DNA of 64,000 nt. Source: Stappia stellulata. Its GTDB lineage: Bacteria; Pseudomonadota; Alphaproteobacteria; Rhizobiales; Stappiaceae. The notes below the pieces were generated by a model, which saw nothing but the letters and a program-made list of their open reading frames with translations, ran no database searches and was not told the origin of the DNA. The stretch is taken from positions 124,001 through 188,000 of the forward strand of contig NZ_JAIVMF010000006.1 of NCBI RefSeq assembly GCF_020176715.1. The letters run 5' to 3'. Position numbers and translations under genes: made by a program. This document shows positions 9,541 through 19,087 of the stretch, one piece after another (the first letter of the stretch is position 1; every line of letters begins with the position of its first letter).

Positions 9541-10124
9541 GTCCGGCCTCGACCAGCTTTTCGCACCCGCACATAGAGCGCGCCGCCGCCGCCGTGGCCG
9601 GCATGGGCCTCCTCGAAGCCGACGACCAGCGGGCGGAACTCGGCGAAGGACAGCCACTGCGGCACCACGCGGCGCAAAATGCCGCGGCCATCCGCGGACA
9701 GGCTGCCGCCCGGCCCGCCCTTGCCGGTGATCACCAGAACCAGCGAGCAGCCTTGCGCCTGCGCCTGGGAGAGAAAGCCGCGCAGGCGCACATGGGCTTC
9801 GGCCTGGGTCAGTCCGTGCAGGTCGATACGGGCGTCAATGGCGCGGGTGCCGCGGGCGAGCTTGCGCCTCTGGCGGGGTTCCAGCGGGGCGAGGGGGGCA
9901 AGCGGCGGCGGAGCCGGCGGGGATTTCGGGCGCATGCTCGCGACCGCGCGCGGCGCGGGCGGCGGCTTGCTCCCGGCAACCGGAGGCGGCGGCGGCGCCT
10001 CTTCGGCCGGCACGGGCTTTGCCCGGCGCGACGGCTCCAGCGGCGTCACATCCGCCGTTACCTGCGCCCAGAGCCTGCGCTCGTCCGGAGATGGCTGCCG
10101 TGCCCGCCGGCGCCGTCCGGTCAT
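9537..10124 (-). CDS. Smr/MutS2-domain protein
   Basis: 195 residues. The N-terminal half is basic and proline/alanine-rich, probably disordered. The C-terminal half is an Smr domain, with the hallmark DLHGL at residues 101-105 and TGKGG at about 133-137. Free-standing Smr domains are related to the nuclease domain of MutS2; the activity on DNA or RNA in this subgroup is uncertain. It overlaps mltA and the XRE gene by 4 bases each, giving a tightly coupled set. The order MltA-Smr-XRE is common in Rhizobiales (recalled, not checked). Confidence 0.87.
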   Translation of the reverse strand: MTGRRRRARQPSPDERRLWAQVTADVTPLEPSRRAKPVPAEEAPPPPPVAGSKPPPAPRAVASMRPKSPPAPPPLAPLAPLEPRQRRKLARGTRAIDARIDLHGLTQAEAHVRLRGFLSQAQAQGCSLVLVITGKGGPGGSLSADGRGILRRVVPQWLSFAEFRPLVVGFEEAHAGHGGGGALYVRVRKAGRGRT

Positions 10125-11347
10125 GGTCGCGGCTCCGTTTCGCCCGGCTGCTCACGCGGCACAAGCACGATCATCGCGGCCGCATGCTGAACGCCACCGG
10201 CCGCACGCCCGGCCGCCTCTCCGGTGCCGAAAAAGATATCGCCGCGCGCCGGGCCGACGATTGCCGACCCGGTGTCTTCCGCGATCATCAGCCGGCGAAA
10301 TCTCCGCTCCTGCCCATCCGCAAGCGCCGGCAAGGTCGCCGAGACATAGACCGGCGTTCCATAGGTGTGGAGCGACGCGTCGACCGCGAGGCTGCGTCCG
10401 GCCACCAGCGGCAGGCCGGCCGCACCGATCGGGCCGTCATCCGGGTCGAGGTCCTCGATCTCGCGAAAGAAGATATAGGAGCGGTTGCGGCGCAGGACGC
10501 CGTCGATCTCCTGCGGGTTTTCGGCAAGCCAGTCGCGCAGGACGGACATTGTCACGGTTCCGGGCTCCGCGAGGCCGCGCTCGATCATCACCCGGCCGAT
10601 GGGCGAATAGGGATGCCCGGTCTTGCCGGCATAGCCGACCCGCATGGCACCGCCCTCGTCCAAGCGGATGCGGGCCGATCCCTGCACGTGAATGTAGAAG
10701 GCGTCGACCGGGTCGGCGAGCCAGACGAGTTCCAGTCCGCGACCGTCGAGGGCACCGTCCATGATCGCGCCGCGATCCGGCGCCTCGACCAGACGGCCGG
10801 CCGCGTCCCTGAAGGCGTGGGTGAGGCCGGGCGGCAGGTCTTGCGTGCCGGTCGCGTCTGAGAGGGCGACGAGAGTGTCCGGCTTGCGCAGGAGCGGCGT
10901 GCGGTGGGTGGCGTCGGCTTCGCGCGCGCCGGCAAACTCCGGCTCGAAATAGCCGGTCACGAACCCGCTGGCCGCGATCCTGTGCGGCTGGAACGCGGCC
11001 TCGAAAAAGCGCCGGGCGGCATCGCTTCCGCCGGTTTCGGCCGCCGCGCGGGCCTGATCGCACAGCGCGACAAGGGCCGCGCCGGAGACGCCGAGCGCTC
11101 CGGTTTTCGGTGGATTGGCAGAGGCAGACCCGGTCCCGCAATGGCGCAAAAACGCGGCAAGCGCGGCCGCGTGATCGTCGTCACGCCAGCCTGGAACATC
11201 GGAAAAGGATAGTGCTTGCAGGGGCATGCCCGTCTCCGAACCGCCGGCGCGGGCCGGGACCGGTCCCGCCGTCATGACGGCGATCGCGAGACCGGCCGGC
11301 AGGGCGACCGAAAGACGGACGCGGACAGCCGCAAGGCCCACACCCAT
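10121..11347 (-). CDS. mltA: Membrane-bound lytic murein transglycosylase A
   Basis: Cleaves the glycan backbone of peptidoglycan, forming 1,6-anhydromuramic ends, in the periplasm. It has 408 residues with an N-terminal export signal (hydrophobic residues 12-28, likely cleavage near ARAGG); no lipobox cysteine is evident. The MltA domain begins around TGYFEPEF (131-138). The C-terminal 3D domain contains EDTGSAIVGPARGD at 357-370, with aspartates expected to include the catalytic acid. It starts 4 bases downstream of the Tim44-like gene and ends overlapping the Smr gene, so it is co-expressed with both. Confidence 0.93.
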   Translation of the reverse strand: MGVGLAAVRVRLSVALPAGLAIAVMTAGPVPARAGGSETGMPLQALSFSDVPGWRDDDHAAALAAFLRHCGTGSASANPPKTGALGVSGAALVALCDQARAAAETGGSDAARRFFEAAFQPHRIAASGFVTGYFEPEFAGAREADATHRTPLLRKPDTLVALSDATGTQDLPPGLTHAFRDAAGRLVEAPDRGAIMDGALDGRGLELVWLADPVDAFYIHVQGSARIRLDEGGAMRVGYAGKTGHPYSPIGRVMIERGLAEPGTVTMSVLRDWLAENPQEIDGVLRRNRSYIFFREIEDLDPDDGPIGAAGLPLVAGRSLAVDASLHTYGTPVYVSATLPALADGQERRFRRLMIAEDTGSAIVGPARGDIFFGTGEAAGRAAGGVQHAAAMIVLVPREQPGETEPRP

Positions 11348-11351
11348 TGCG

Positions 11352-12074
11352 TCAGTCGACCGATTCGGTCGCCACCAGCTTCCAGTTGGGATCGCGCGAA
11401 GTGGTGTCGCGGGCGAAGGTCCAGATGTCGGTCACATCGCTGACGGCATTGGGATCGCCGTCGACGATGGCGCCGTCCCGGTCGCGGGTCGCGGAAATCA
11501 GCTCGCTGCGGAACTTCACGGTCACCTGCGCCGTGTTGCCCTTCATCGCCGCCTCGACGATATCCGCCTTGTCGATGCCGACGAAGGTGGATTCAATGGT
11601 TTCGCCGCGCGATTCCCGATCCGAGATCGCCGCGACGAACCCGTCGTAGACATCCTTTGACAGAAGGTTCTTCAGCGTCTTGCGGTCGCCGGCGGCAAAA
11701 GCGGTGACGATCATCTCATAGGCCGCACGCGCGCCCTGCACGAAGCTCTGCGGATCGAAGGAGCGGTCGGCGGACAGGATCTTGCGCAGCGCCTCGTTGA
11801 GGGCCGTTCCTTCCGGCGCGACCTTGTCGAGGGTCGCGCCTTCGCTTGCCTGTGACGGCCCGGAGGTCGGCGCCTGTCCGGGAAGCGGGATGATGTTGTC
11901 ATCCGCCCGTGTCGACGTCTCGGCGGCATCGGCGTCCTGGTTGCGCGCGGAATAGGGGTCAAAGGGAGGACGTTCGTGTCCTGTCCGCTTGCCCAGAACG
12001 CTCCGCAATCTCAGGAAGATCACGACCGCCAGAACCAGAAAGATGATTGTTGTGACGTCGAACATGTGACCCAT
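11352..12074 (-). CDS. Tim44/TimA-like membrane-anchored protein
   Basis: Tim44-domain protein, 240 residues from the ATG at 12074; a second ATG at 12065 (MFDVTTI) is an equally good start. One N-terminal membrane helix (about residues 6-22) is followed by a basic segment and a low-complexity acidic/proline linker. The C-terminal Tim44-like domain (about 105-240) includes the segment FDPQSFVQGARAAYEMIV. Alphaproteobacterial TimA proteins are relatives of the mitochondrial import motor subunit Tim44; their bacterial role is not settled. It heads the operon with mltA. The 355-bp gap to the divergent fxsA must carry promoters for both. Confidence 0.85.
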   Translation of the reverse strand: MGHMFDVTTIIFLVLAVVIFLRLRSVLGKRTGHERPPFDPYSARNQDADAAETSTRADDNIIPLPGQAPTSGPSQASEGATLDKVAPEGTALNEALRKILSADRSFDPQSFVQGARAAYEMIVTAFAAGDRKTLKNLLSKDVYDGFVAAISDRESRGETIESTFVGIDKADIVEAAMKGNTAQVTVKFRSELISATRDRDGAIVDGDPNAVSDVTDIWTFARDTTSRDPNWKLVATESVD

Positions 12075-12429
12075 TTCGCATCCGGCCGGTTACTTTCACG
12101 AAACGTCGCAACGGCCCGTTGCAACGACGACTTGCCCAAAGCGGCGACGCGACAGGCCGAGTGGCGCTCCGCTGACATCCCAGACAAAGGGGTATGTAAG
12201 GTCCTCTTGAACCAACATCCAGCCTTGAGCACAAGAGCGCGTCGACGTTTTCGCCCCCCGATCACACATATTGCTCGCATTCGCGTCAATTGTTTCCTAC
12301 CTCTGCGGGGAGGCCAAGGCCGGCCCGGCACGGAAAAACGCCGGCCGGCCGGCGAAAAACGCCCGTCCATGGCGCAGGGCGATCCTGCGTCGCCCAGTTG
12401 ATCGTCACCACACAAAACCGTGTAGAGCC
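12075..12429. promoter_or_regulatory. Divergent intergenic region between the Tim44-like gene and fxsA
   Basis: 355 bases without a convincing gene. It must contain both promoters. The only structure I see is an imperfect inverted repeat around 12104-12129 (CGTCGCAACGG facing CCGTTGCAACGACG), a possible operator or hairpin. In many Rhizobiales secB lies beside fxsA; it is not present here. Confidence 0.3.
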
Positions 12430-12966
12430 ATGCCTGTCGGACTTCTCATTCTCGCACTTCTCATCGGCGTCCCGCTTCTGGAGATCGCCGTCTTCGTCGA
12501 GGTCGGCTCCGAGATCGGTGCCGTTCCGACGATCCTCCTGACCGTGCTGACGGCGCTCGCCGGCACCGTGATGCTGCGGTTGCAGGGCATATCGCTGCTA
12601 ATGAAGATCCGGGCCGAGATGGATGCCGGCCGGGTACCGGGATCGGACCTGGTGCAGGGCGCGCTGATTGTCGTCGCCAGCATCCTGCTGCTGATCCCGG
12701 GTTTCGTCACGGATGCGGTCGGCCTGCTGCTCTTCGTGCCGCCGCTGCGCAGCGCGCTGGCCAACCTGGCGATCCGCAACGCCCGCGTCACTGTGGTCAA
12801 CGCGGAGGCCCGCCGCGGCGGGGCGGAAACCGTTGTGGACCTTGAAGAGGGCGAATGGTCCGACAAGCCGGGCGACACCTCGGGCAGCCATGCCGGCGGC
12901 ACGATCCGGGTCACCGACGAGCGCGACCGGGACGACGGGCGTTCTCCCTGGCAGGACAAGACCTGA
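12430..12966 (+). CDS. fxsA: FxsA family membrane protein
   Basis: Cytoplasmic-membrane protein of the FxsA/YtzA family, named for suppressing F-exclusion of phage T7 in E. coli; its housekeeping role is unknown. I use the ATG at 12430 (MPVGLLILALLIGVPLLEIA), 178 residues. Upstream in-frame sequence to 12271 is judged untranslated because the family begins at the first membrane helix. Helices lie at about 3-20, 25-45 and 72-105, followed by a hydrophilic acidic tail (DLEEGEWSD) typical of alphaproteobacterial members. It is divergent from the Tim44-like gene. Confidence 0.88.
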   Translation: MPVGLLILALLIGVPLLEIAVFVEVGSEIGAVPTILLTVLTALAGTVMLRLQGISLLMKIRAEMDAGRVPGSDLVQGALIVVASILLLIPGFVTDAVGLLLFVPPLRSALANLAIRNARVTVVNAEARRGGAETVVDLEEGEWSDKPGDTSGSHAGGTIRVTDERDRDDGRSPWQDKT

Positions 12967-13074
12967 CCGGGGCGCGACCGATCCAGCGTTGAGATTAACC
13001 GGATATACACGCCGCGCCCCTAGCATTCCCGCGTTCAATCCGGCTGGGCGGGGCCTTTACGGGAGCGGGACAAG

Positions 13075-14118
13075 ATGGCGTTGGACGGTACGCAACGGGT
13101 CGACTGGGTCGACACCGCCAAGGGATTTTGCATCATTTTCGTGGTGATGATGCATTCCACACTGGGCGTGCAGAATGCCGCCGGCGCCGAGGGCTGGCTC
13201 GGACTTGTCGTCGAGTTTGCCAGGCCGTTCCGCATGCCGGACTTCTTCATGATCTCGGGGCTTTTCCTGGCCCGGGTGATCGACCGCCCCTGGCGGACCT
13301 ATCTCGACCGCAAGCTCGTCCATTTCGCCTATTTCTATGTCCTGTGGCTGACCATCCAGTTCGCCATCAAGGCACCGATGATGGCCGGAGAGGTGGGCTA
13401 TGGCGGCGCGCTGGCGCAATATCTTCTGGCCTTCGTCCAGCCCTTCGGCACCTTGTGGTTCATCTACATGCTGCCGGTGATGTTCGTGATCACCAAGGCC
13501 CTGCATGCGACGCGCCTGCCCTGGCAGCTGGTGCTCGCCGGTGCGGCGCTGCTGCAGATCGCGCCAATCGCGACGGGTTCCGTACTGATCGACGAATTCG
13601 CCTCGCGCTATGTGTTCTTTTACGCCGGCTACATTCTTGCCCCGCAGGCCTTCCGGCTCGCGGCCTGGGCGCAAGATCACCTGGCCCCGGCCTTCGCCGG
13701 CCTGCTGGTCTGGGGTGTCATAAACGGCTGGCTGGTGTTCGCCGGATATGCCGATCTTCCGGTCGTGTCGCTGGCGCTCGGGGCAGCCGGCGCGCTTGCG
13801 GTCATCCTGTTTTCCGCGGGCCTCACGCGGCTCAGCCTCAACGGGTTCCTGCGGGTGTGCGGTGAGCATTCCATCGTAATCTATCTGGCGTTCTTCTTTC
13901 CCATGGCCGCCACGCGGATCATCCTGCTCAAGACCGGGATCATCACCGACATTGGAACGATCTCCGCCCTTGTCACGGCCGCCGGCGTGATCGCGCCGCT
14001 GATCCTGTTCTGGGCGATCAACCGCGTCAATTTCGGCCATTTCCTGTTCCGCCGTCCGGCATGGGCCCGGCTTGAGACGGACCCGCCCAGGCGCGGCGCG
14101 GCGCAAGCTGCGGAATAA
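13075..14118 (+). CDS. Acyltransferase family 3 (OafA/OpgC-like) membrane protein
   Basis: Integral-membrane acyltransferase, 347 residues, with about ten hydrophobic segments. It opens with RVDWVDTAKGFCIIFVVMMH, containing the conserved D-x-x-KG-x-x-I-x-x-V-x-x-H pattern whose histidine is the proposed catalytic residue of the family. Family members transfer acetyl or succinyl groups to periplasmic or surface glycans; the acceptor here is unknown. It sits 108 bases after fxsA and 47 bases before polA without obvious functional linkage. A GGGAGCGGGAC sequence precedes the start. Confidence 0.85.
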   Translation: MALDGTQRVDWVDTAKGFCIIFVVMMHSTLGVQNAAGAEGWLGLVVEFARPFRMPDFFMISGLFLARVIDRPWRTYLDRKLVHFAYFYVLWLTIQFAIKAPMMAGEVGYGGALAQYLLAFVQPFGTLWFIYMLPVMFVITKALHATRLPWQLVLAGAALLQIAPIATGSVLIDEFASRYVFFYAGYILAPQAFRLAAWAQDHLAPAFAGLLVWGVINGWLVFAGYADLPVVSLALGAAGALAVILFSAGLTRLSLNGFLRVCGEHSIVIYLAFFFPMAATRIILLKTGIITDIGTISALVTAAGVIAPLILFWAINRVNFGHFLFRRPAWARLETDPPRRGAAQAAE

Positions 14119-14165
14119 GCCACAAAACGGCGCGTGCGGGCTTTCCTCGCCGCGCCAACGCGGGC

Positions 14166-17150
14166 ATGATCCGCGCCATGTCGAACAGCGCCGCCACACC
14201 CAAGCTCACCGCCGACGACCATCTGATCCTGGTCGACGGCTCAACGTTCATCTTCCGCGCCTATCACGCGCTGCCGCCGCTGACGCGCAAGTCCGACGGC
14301 CTGCCCGTCGGCGCCGTCTCCGGCTTCTGCAACATGCTGTGGAAGCTGCTGCAGGAAGGCCTGACGCCGGAGGAGGGCGACGAGCCCACCCATATGGCGG
14401 TGATCTTCGACCATTCCGCCAAGACGTTCCGAAACGACATCTACCCCGAGTACAAGGCCCAGCGCCCGGAGCCGCCGGAAGACCTGATCCCGCAGTTCGG
14501 GCTGATCCGGGAGGCGACGCGGGCTTTTTGCGTGCATTGCATCGAGCAGGAAGGCTTCGAGGCCGACGACCTGATCGCAACCTATGCCCGGGCGGCGGCC
14601 GCCGCCGGCGCGCGGGTCACTATCGTCTCGGGCGACAAGGACCTGATGCAGCTGATCGGACCGCGCGTCGGCATGATCGACACGATGAAGAACAAGATCT
14701 TCGGCGTCGACGAGGTGCACGAGAAATTCGGCGTCGGGCCGGAGAAGGTGGTCGAGGTCCAGGCGCTTGCCGGCGACAGCGTCGACAATGTGCCGGGCGT
14801 GCCGGGCATCGGGTTGAAGACGGCGGCGCTTCTCATCAACGAGTTCGGCGACCTGGAGACACTGCTTTCCAAGGCCGACACCATCAAGCAGAACAAACGG
14901 CGCGAGAACCTGATCGAATTCGCCGACCAGGCGCGGATCTCCAGGGAACTCGTTACCCTCAAGGACGACGTGCCGGTGGTCGAGCCGGTCGAGGCGCTCG
15001 CCGTGACGCTGCCCGATGCGACGCGCACGCTTGCCTTCCTCAAGGCGATGGAGTTTTCCACGCTGACGCGCCGGGTGGCGGAGGCGACCGGAACCGATGT
15101 CACCGACATCGAGCCCGCGACCTTCGCCATTCCCGGCTGGGATACGCCAGACGGCAAGGGCCGGCAGGTAAAGGATCCCGCCGCCGAGGACGCGCCGGCA
15201 ACCGGCAACGACACCTCCGCGACGGGCGACGACACCGGCGAAGGCTGGCGGCCGCAGACCGTGGCCGAGGCGGCGGCCGACGCCGCCAAGGCGACGCCGA
15301 TCGATCATTCAGCCTATGAAACCGTGATGGATCTCGACCGGCTCAAGGCCTGGGTCGCGGAAGCAACCGAGCTTGGTCACGTCGCCGTCGACACGGAAAC
15401 CACCTCGCTCAACGCCATGCAGGCGGATCTCGTCGGCGTGTCGCTGGCCACAGCACCCGGCAAGGCCTGCTACATCCCGCTCGGCCATGTCGACGGGGAG
15501 GGCGACCTGCTCGGCGGTGGCGCCCTGGTGGAGGGCCAGATCCCGATGAAGGACGCACTCGCCGTCCTGAAGCCGCTGCTGGAGGATCCATCAGTCCTCA
15601 AGATCGCGCAGAACATGAAATACGACTGGCTGGTGCTGCGCCGCTACGGCATCACCGTCGCGCCCTTCGACGACACGATGCTCTTGTCCTATGCGATCGA
15701 CGCCGGCAAGGGCGGCAACGGCATGGACGCGCTGTCGGAGCGTTGGCTCGGCCATGTGCCGATCCCCTTCAAGGAGGTGGCGGGCTCCGGCAAGTCGATG
15801 ATCACCTTCGACAAGGTGGCGCTCGACAAGGCGGCGGCCTATGCGGCGGAAGACGCCGACGTCACGCTGAGGCTCTGGCAGGTGCTGAAGCCCCGCCTGG
15901 CGGCGGAACGCATGGCCACCGTCTACGAGCGGCTGGAACGGCCGATGGTGCCGGTTCTGGCGCGCATGGAAGAACGCGGCATCTCCATCGACCGGCAGAT
16001 GCTGTCGCGCCTTTCCGGCGATTTCGCGCAGTCGATGGCCCGCCTCGAGGAGGAAATCCACGGGCTTGCCGGCGAGACGTTCAACCTCGGCAGTCCCAAG
16101 CAGCTCGGCGACATCCTGTTCGGCAAGATGGGGCTTCCCGGCGGCAAGAAGACCAAGACCGGCGCCTGGTCGACCTCGGCCTCGGTGCTCGACGATCTGG
16201 CGGCGGAAGGCCACGAGCTGCCGGCACGGATCGTCGAATGGCGGCAGATGTCGAAGCTGAAGTCGACCTATTCCGACGCGCTGCCGGGCTATATCAACCC
16301 GACGACCAAGCGCGTGCACACCTCCTATTCGCTGGCGGCGACCACCACCGGGCGGCTGTCGTCGTCGGAGCCGAACCTGCAGAACATTCCGGTGCGCACC
16401 GAGGCGGGCCGCAAGATCCGCAAGGCCTTCGTCGCGGCCAAGGGCCACAAGTTGCTCTCCGCCGACTACAGCCAGATCGAGTTGCGCGTGCTCGCCCATA
16501 TGGCCGATATCGCCCAGCTCAAGCAGGCCTTCGCCGACGGGCTCGACATTCATGCGATGACGGCGTCGGAAATGTTCGGCGTGCCGATCGAGGGTATGGA
16601 CCCGATGGTGCGCCGCCGCGCCAAGGCGATCAACTTCGGCATCATCTACGGGATTTCGGCCTTCGGACTCGCCGCCCAGCTCGGCATCTCGCGCGGCGAG
16701 GCGTCGGACTACATCAAGACCTATTTCGAGCGCTTCCCCGGCATTCGCGACTATATGGAAGAGACGAAGAAATTCGTGCATGCGCATGGCTACGTCGAGA
16801 CGATCTTCGGCCGCCGCGCGCATTACCCGGATGTGAACACCAAGAACCCGAACATGCGCGCCTTCTACGAGCGCGCGGCGATCAACGCGCCGATCCAGGG
16901 ATCGGCCGCCGACATCCTGCGCCGCGCCATGGTGCGCATGGAAGAGCGGCTCGCAGCCTCAAAGCTCGACGCGCAAATGCTCTTGCAGGTGCATGACGAA
17001 CTGATCTTCGAGGTGCCGGAAGGCCAGGTCGACGCCACCATCGAGCTGGTGCGCGACGTGATGGAATATGCGGCCGAACCCGCTGTGGCGCTCAAGGTGC
17101 CGCTGCAGGTCGACGCCCGCGCCGCCCACAACTGGGACGAGGCGCATTGA
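14166..17150 (+). CDS. polA: DNA polymerase I
   Basis: Repair and Okazaki-fragment polymerase. 994 residues from the ATG at 14166; an ATG at 14178 (MSNSAATP) is a likely alternative. Three domains are complete: a 5'-3' nuclease (starting LILVDGSTFIFRAYHALPPL; VSGDKDLMQLI; GVPGIGLKTAA), a 3'-5' proofreading exonuclease with its DTET motif near residue 409 intact, and the polymerase domain with motif A (ADYSQIELRVLAH, near 765), motif B (RRRAKAINFGIIYG) and motif C (VHDELIFEVP, near 942). A 40-residue acidic/alanine-rich linker separates the first two domains. Proofreading therefore appears active, unlike in some Gram-positive PolA proteins. Confidence 0.97.
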   Translation: MIRAMSNSAATPKLTADDHLILVDGSTFIFRAYHALPPLTRKSDGLPVGAVSGFCNMLWKLLQEGLTPEEGDEPTHMAVIFDHSAKTFRNDIYPEYKAQRPEPPEDLIPQFGLIREATRAFCVHCIEQEGFEADDLIATYARAAAAAGARVTIVSGDKDLMQLIGPRVGMIDTMKNKIFGVDEVHEKFGVGPEKVVEVQALAGDSVDNVPGVPGIGLKTAALLINEFGDLETLLSKADTIKQNKRRENLIEFADQARISRELVTLKDDVPVVEPVEALAVTLPDATRTLAFLKAMEFSTLTRRVAEATGTDVTDIEPATFAIPGWDTPDGKGRQVKDPAAEDAPATGNDTSATGDDTGEGWRPQTVAEAAADAAKATPIDHSAYETVMDLDRLKAWVAEATELGHVAVDTETTSLNAMQADLVGVSLATAPGKACYIPLGHVDGEGDLLGGGALVEGQIPMKDALAVLKPLLEDPSVLKIAQNMKYDWLVLRRYGITVAPFDDTMLLSYAIDAGKGGNGMDALSERWLGHVPIPFKEVAGSGKSMITFDKVALDKAAAYAAEDADVTLRLWQVLKPRLAAERMATVYERLERPMVPVLARMEERGISIDRQMLSRLSGDFAQSMARLEEEIHGLAGETFNLGSPKQLGDILFGKMGLPGGKKTKTGAWSTSASVLDDLAAEGHELPARIVEWRQMSKLKSTYSDALPGYINPTTKRVHTSYSLAATTTGRLSSSEPNLQNIPVRTEAGRKIRKAFVAAKGHKLLSADYSQIELRVLAHMADIAQLKQAFADGLDIHAMTASEMFGVPIEGMDPMVRRRAKAINFGIIYGISAFGLAAQLGISRGEASDYIKTYFERFPGIRDYMEETKKFVHAHGYVETIFGRRAHYPDVNTKNPNMRAFYERAAINAPIQGSAADILRRAMVRMEERLAASKLDAQMLLQVHDELIFEVPEGQVDATIELVRDVMEYAAEPAVALKVPLQVDARAAHNWDEAH

Positions 17151-17195
17151 GCGGTTGCCCGGTCTCCCGCGCCCTCGTCGCGTGACTGACGCGCG

Positions 17196-17642
17196 TCAGC
17201 CGGAAGTGACGGAAAACCGTGCCTCCACTGCCGCAAGGCCCCGTTCCAGTGCGGCGGCGGCCTCGGCGCCGAGGTCGTCCGCCAGCTGCTGCTGAAACGA
17301 ACGCGCGAGCTCGGCGAGCTCGGCATAGACTTTGGATCCCGTCGCCGTCAGCGTCAGCCATTCGATCCGCCGGTCGGCCTCGTCGACGCGCCGGCTCAGC
17401 CAGCCGCGCTCCTCCAGGGAGGCAACCGCGCGGCTCACCTTGGTCTTGTGCATGGTCGACTGCCGGCCGATCTCGGTCGCGGTGGTGCGCCCCAGCTGTC
17501 CGAGGATGGCGAAGGTGCGCCATTCCGGCCGGCTGATGCCATAGGCCTCGCGGTAGCGCGCGGCAAACCGGCGGCTGACAAGCTCGGAGGCCCTGACGAG
17601 CCTGTAGGGAAGAAACTCCTCGAGAAGCAGGCAGTCGGTCAT
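17196..17642 (-). CDS. MarR-family regulator, probable repressor of the homogentisate operon
   Basis: Winged-helix MarR protein, 148 residues from the ATG at 17642 (MTDCLLLEEFLP); an ATG at 17654 is possible. The wHTH covers about residues 35-100 (TTATEIGRQSTMHKTKVSRAVASLEERG contains the recognition helix; DEADRRIEWLTLT is the wing). It is divergent from hmgA across a 126-bp gap carrying perfect inverted repeats. Divergent MarR genes beside catabolic operons usually encode repressors released by a pathway aromatic, so I infer control of hmgA and the genes after it. Confidence 0.85.
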   Translation of the reverse strand: MTDCLLLEEFLPYRLVRASELVSRRFAARYREAYGISRPEWRTFAILGQLGRTTATEIGRQSTMHKTKVSRAVASLEERGWLSRRVDEADRRIEWLTLTATGSKVYAELAELARSFQQQLADDLGAEAAAALERGLAAVEARFSVTSG

Positions 17643-17700
17643 CGCAATCCCCATTGAAGCCCCGGAAACGCGGCGGCGGAGAAATTTCCCGCGATCGCGC

Positions 17701-17743
17701 GTTGATAGTTACAAACTAAACAGTTACACATGCAACTATCAAC
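17701..17743. promoter_or_regulatory. Inverted-repeat operator between the MarR gene and hmgA
   Basis: GTTGATAGTT (17701-17710) is repeated exactly in inverted orientation as AACTATCAAC (17734-17743). Within it lies a compact palindrome TAGTT-ACA-AACTA (17706-17718), and AGTT/AACT half-sites recur at 17722-17725 and 17734-17737. TTGATA, a -35-like hexamer, appears on both strands, suggesting overlapping divergent promoters controlled by the adjacent MarR protein. Confidence 0.6.
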
Positions 17744-17768
17744 TGTCTGAATTCAGGAGGGATCAGAC

Positions 17769-19082
17769 ATGCCACTCGACTACATGCCGGGCTTCGGCAA
17801 CGACTTCGAGACGGAAGCGTTGCCGGGCGCCCTGCCGCAGGGCCAGAATTCGCCGCAACGCGCGCCCTACGGGCTTTATGCCGAACAGCTGTCCGGCTCG
17901 CCCTTTACCGCGCCGCGCGGCACCAACGAACGGTCCTGGCTCTATCGCATCCGCCCGTCGGTCAAACATTCCGGCCGGTTCTCGCCGCTTTCCCTGGACG
18001 GATGGAAAAGCGCGCCGCATGTCGACCAGCATTCGCTGCCGCTGGCCCAGTTGCGCTGGGACCCGGTGCCGATGCCGACGACGCCGACGGATTTCCTTGC
18101 CGGCATGAAGACCATGACGACCGCCGGCGACGTCCACACCCAGGTCGGCATGGCAACCCATGTCTATGCGGTCAACGCCGACATGGGCGACGACTTCTTC
18201 TTCAACGCCGATGCCGAGCTTCTGATCGTGCCCCAGGTGGGTGCCTTGCGGATCGCCACCGAGCTTGGCGTCATGGAGGTCGCGCCCAAGGAGATCTGCG
18301 TCATTCCGCGCGGCATGGTGTTCACCGTCTCGCTTCTTGACGGGGAAGCGCGCGGCTATGTCTGCGAGAACTACGGCGCGAAGTTCACCCTGCCCGATCG
18401 CGGACCGATCGGCGCCAACTGTCTCGCCAATCCGCGCGATTTCAAGACGCCGGTCGCGGCCTTCGAGGACTTGGAAAAGCCCTGCCGGCTGATCGTCAAA
18501 TGGTGCGGCGGCTTTCACGCCACGACGCTTGAGGCCTCGCCGCTCGACGTCGTCGCCTGGCACGGCAACTACGCGCCCTATAAATACGATCTCACGACGT
18601 TTTCGCCGGTCGGCGCGATCCTGTTCGACCATCCGGACCCGTCGATCTTCACCGTGCTGACGGCGCCGTCGGGCGAGGAAGGCACCGCCAACATCGACTT
18701 CGTGATCTTCCCGGAGCGCTGGATGGTGGCGGAACACTCCTTCCGTCCGCCCTGGTACCACCGCAACATCATGTCGGAGTTCATGGGCCTGATCTACGGC
18801 CGCTATGACGCCAAGGAAGAGGGTTTCGTGCCCGGCGGCATGAGCCTGCACAACATGATGCTGCCGCATGGACCGGATGCCTTCGGCTTCGAGAAGGCGA
18901 GCCGCGCCGAACTGAAGCCGGAAAAGCTCTCCGGAACCATGGCCTTCATGTTCGAAACGCGGTTTCCCCAGCACCTCACACGCTATGCTGCCGAACTCGA
19001 CAGCCTGCAGGACACCTATCTCGACTGCTGGTCGGGGCTCAAGAAACGCTTCGACGGCACGATCGAAGGCAACTGGGATTGA
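17769..19082 (+). CDS. hmgA: Homogentisate 1,2-dioxygenase
   Basis: Opens the ring of homogentisate to maleylacetoacetate using Fe(II) and O2, the committed step of tyrosine/phenylalanine and hydroxyphenylacetate catabolism. 437 residues, full length for the family, starting [20 protein letters not shown] after an AGGAGG ribosome-binding site 8 bases upstream. The metal ligands are present as H331, E337 and H367 (PPWYHRN, SEFMG, MLPHGPD), with the same spacing as H335/E341/H371 of the human enzyme. It is the first gene of a six-gene same-strand set running to about 23.67 kb. Confidence 0.97.
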   Translation: MPLDYMPGFGNDFETEALPGALPQGQNSPQRAPYGLYAEQLSGSPFTAPRGTNERSWLYRIRPSVKHSGRFSPLSLDGWKSAPHVDQHSLPLAQLRWDPVPMPTTPTDFLAGMKTMTTAGDVHTQVGMATHVYAVNADMGDDFFFNADAELLIVPQVGALRIATELGVMEVAPKEICVIPRGMVFTVSLLDGEARGYVCENYGAKFTLPDRGPIGANCLANPRDFKTPVAAFEDLEKPCRLIVKWCGGFHATTLEASPLDVVAWHGNYAPYKYDLTTFSPVGAILFDHPDPSIFTVLTAPSGEEGTANIDFVIFPERWMVAEHSFRPPWYHRNIMSEFMGLIYGRYDAKEEGFVPGGMSLHNMMLPHGPDAFGFEKASRAELKPEKLSGTMAFMFETRFPQHLTRYAAELDSLQDTYLDCWSGLKKRFDGTIEGNWD

Positions 19083-19087
19083 TCCAC

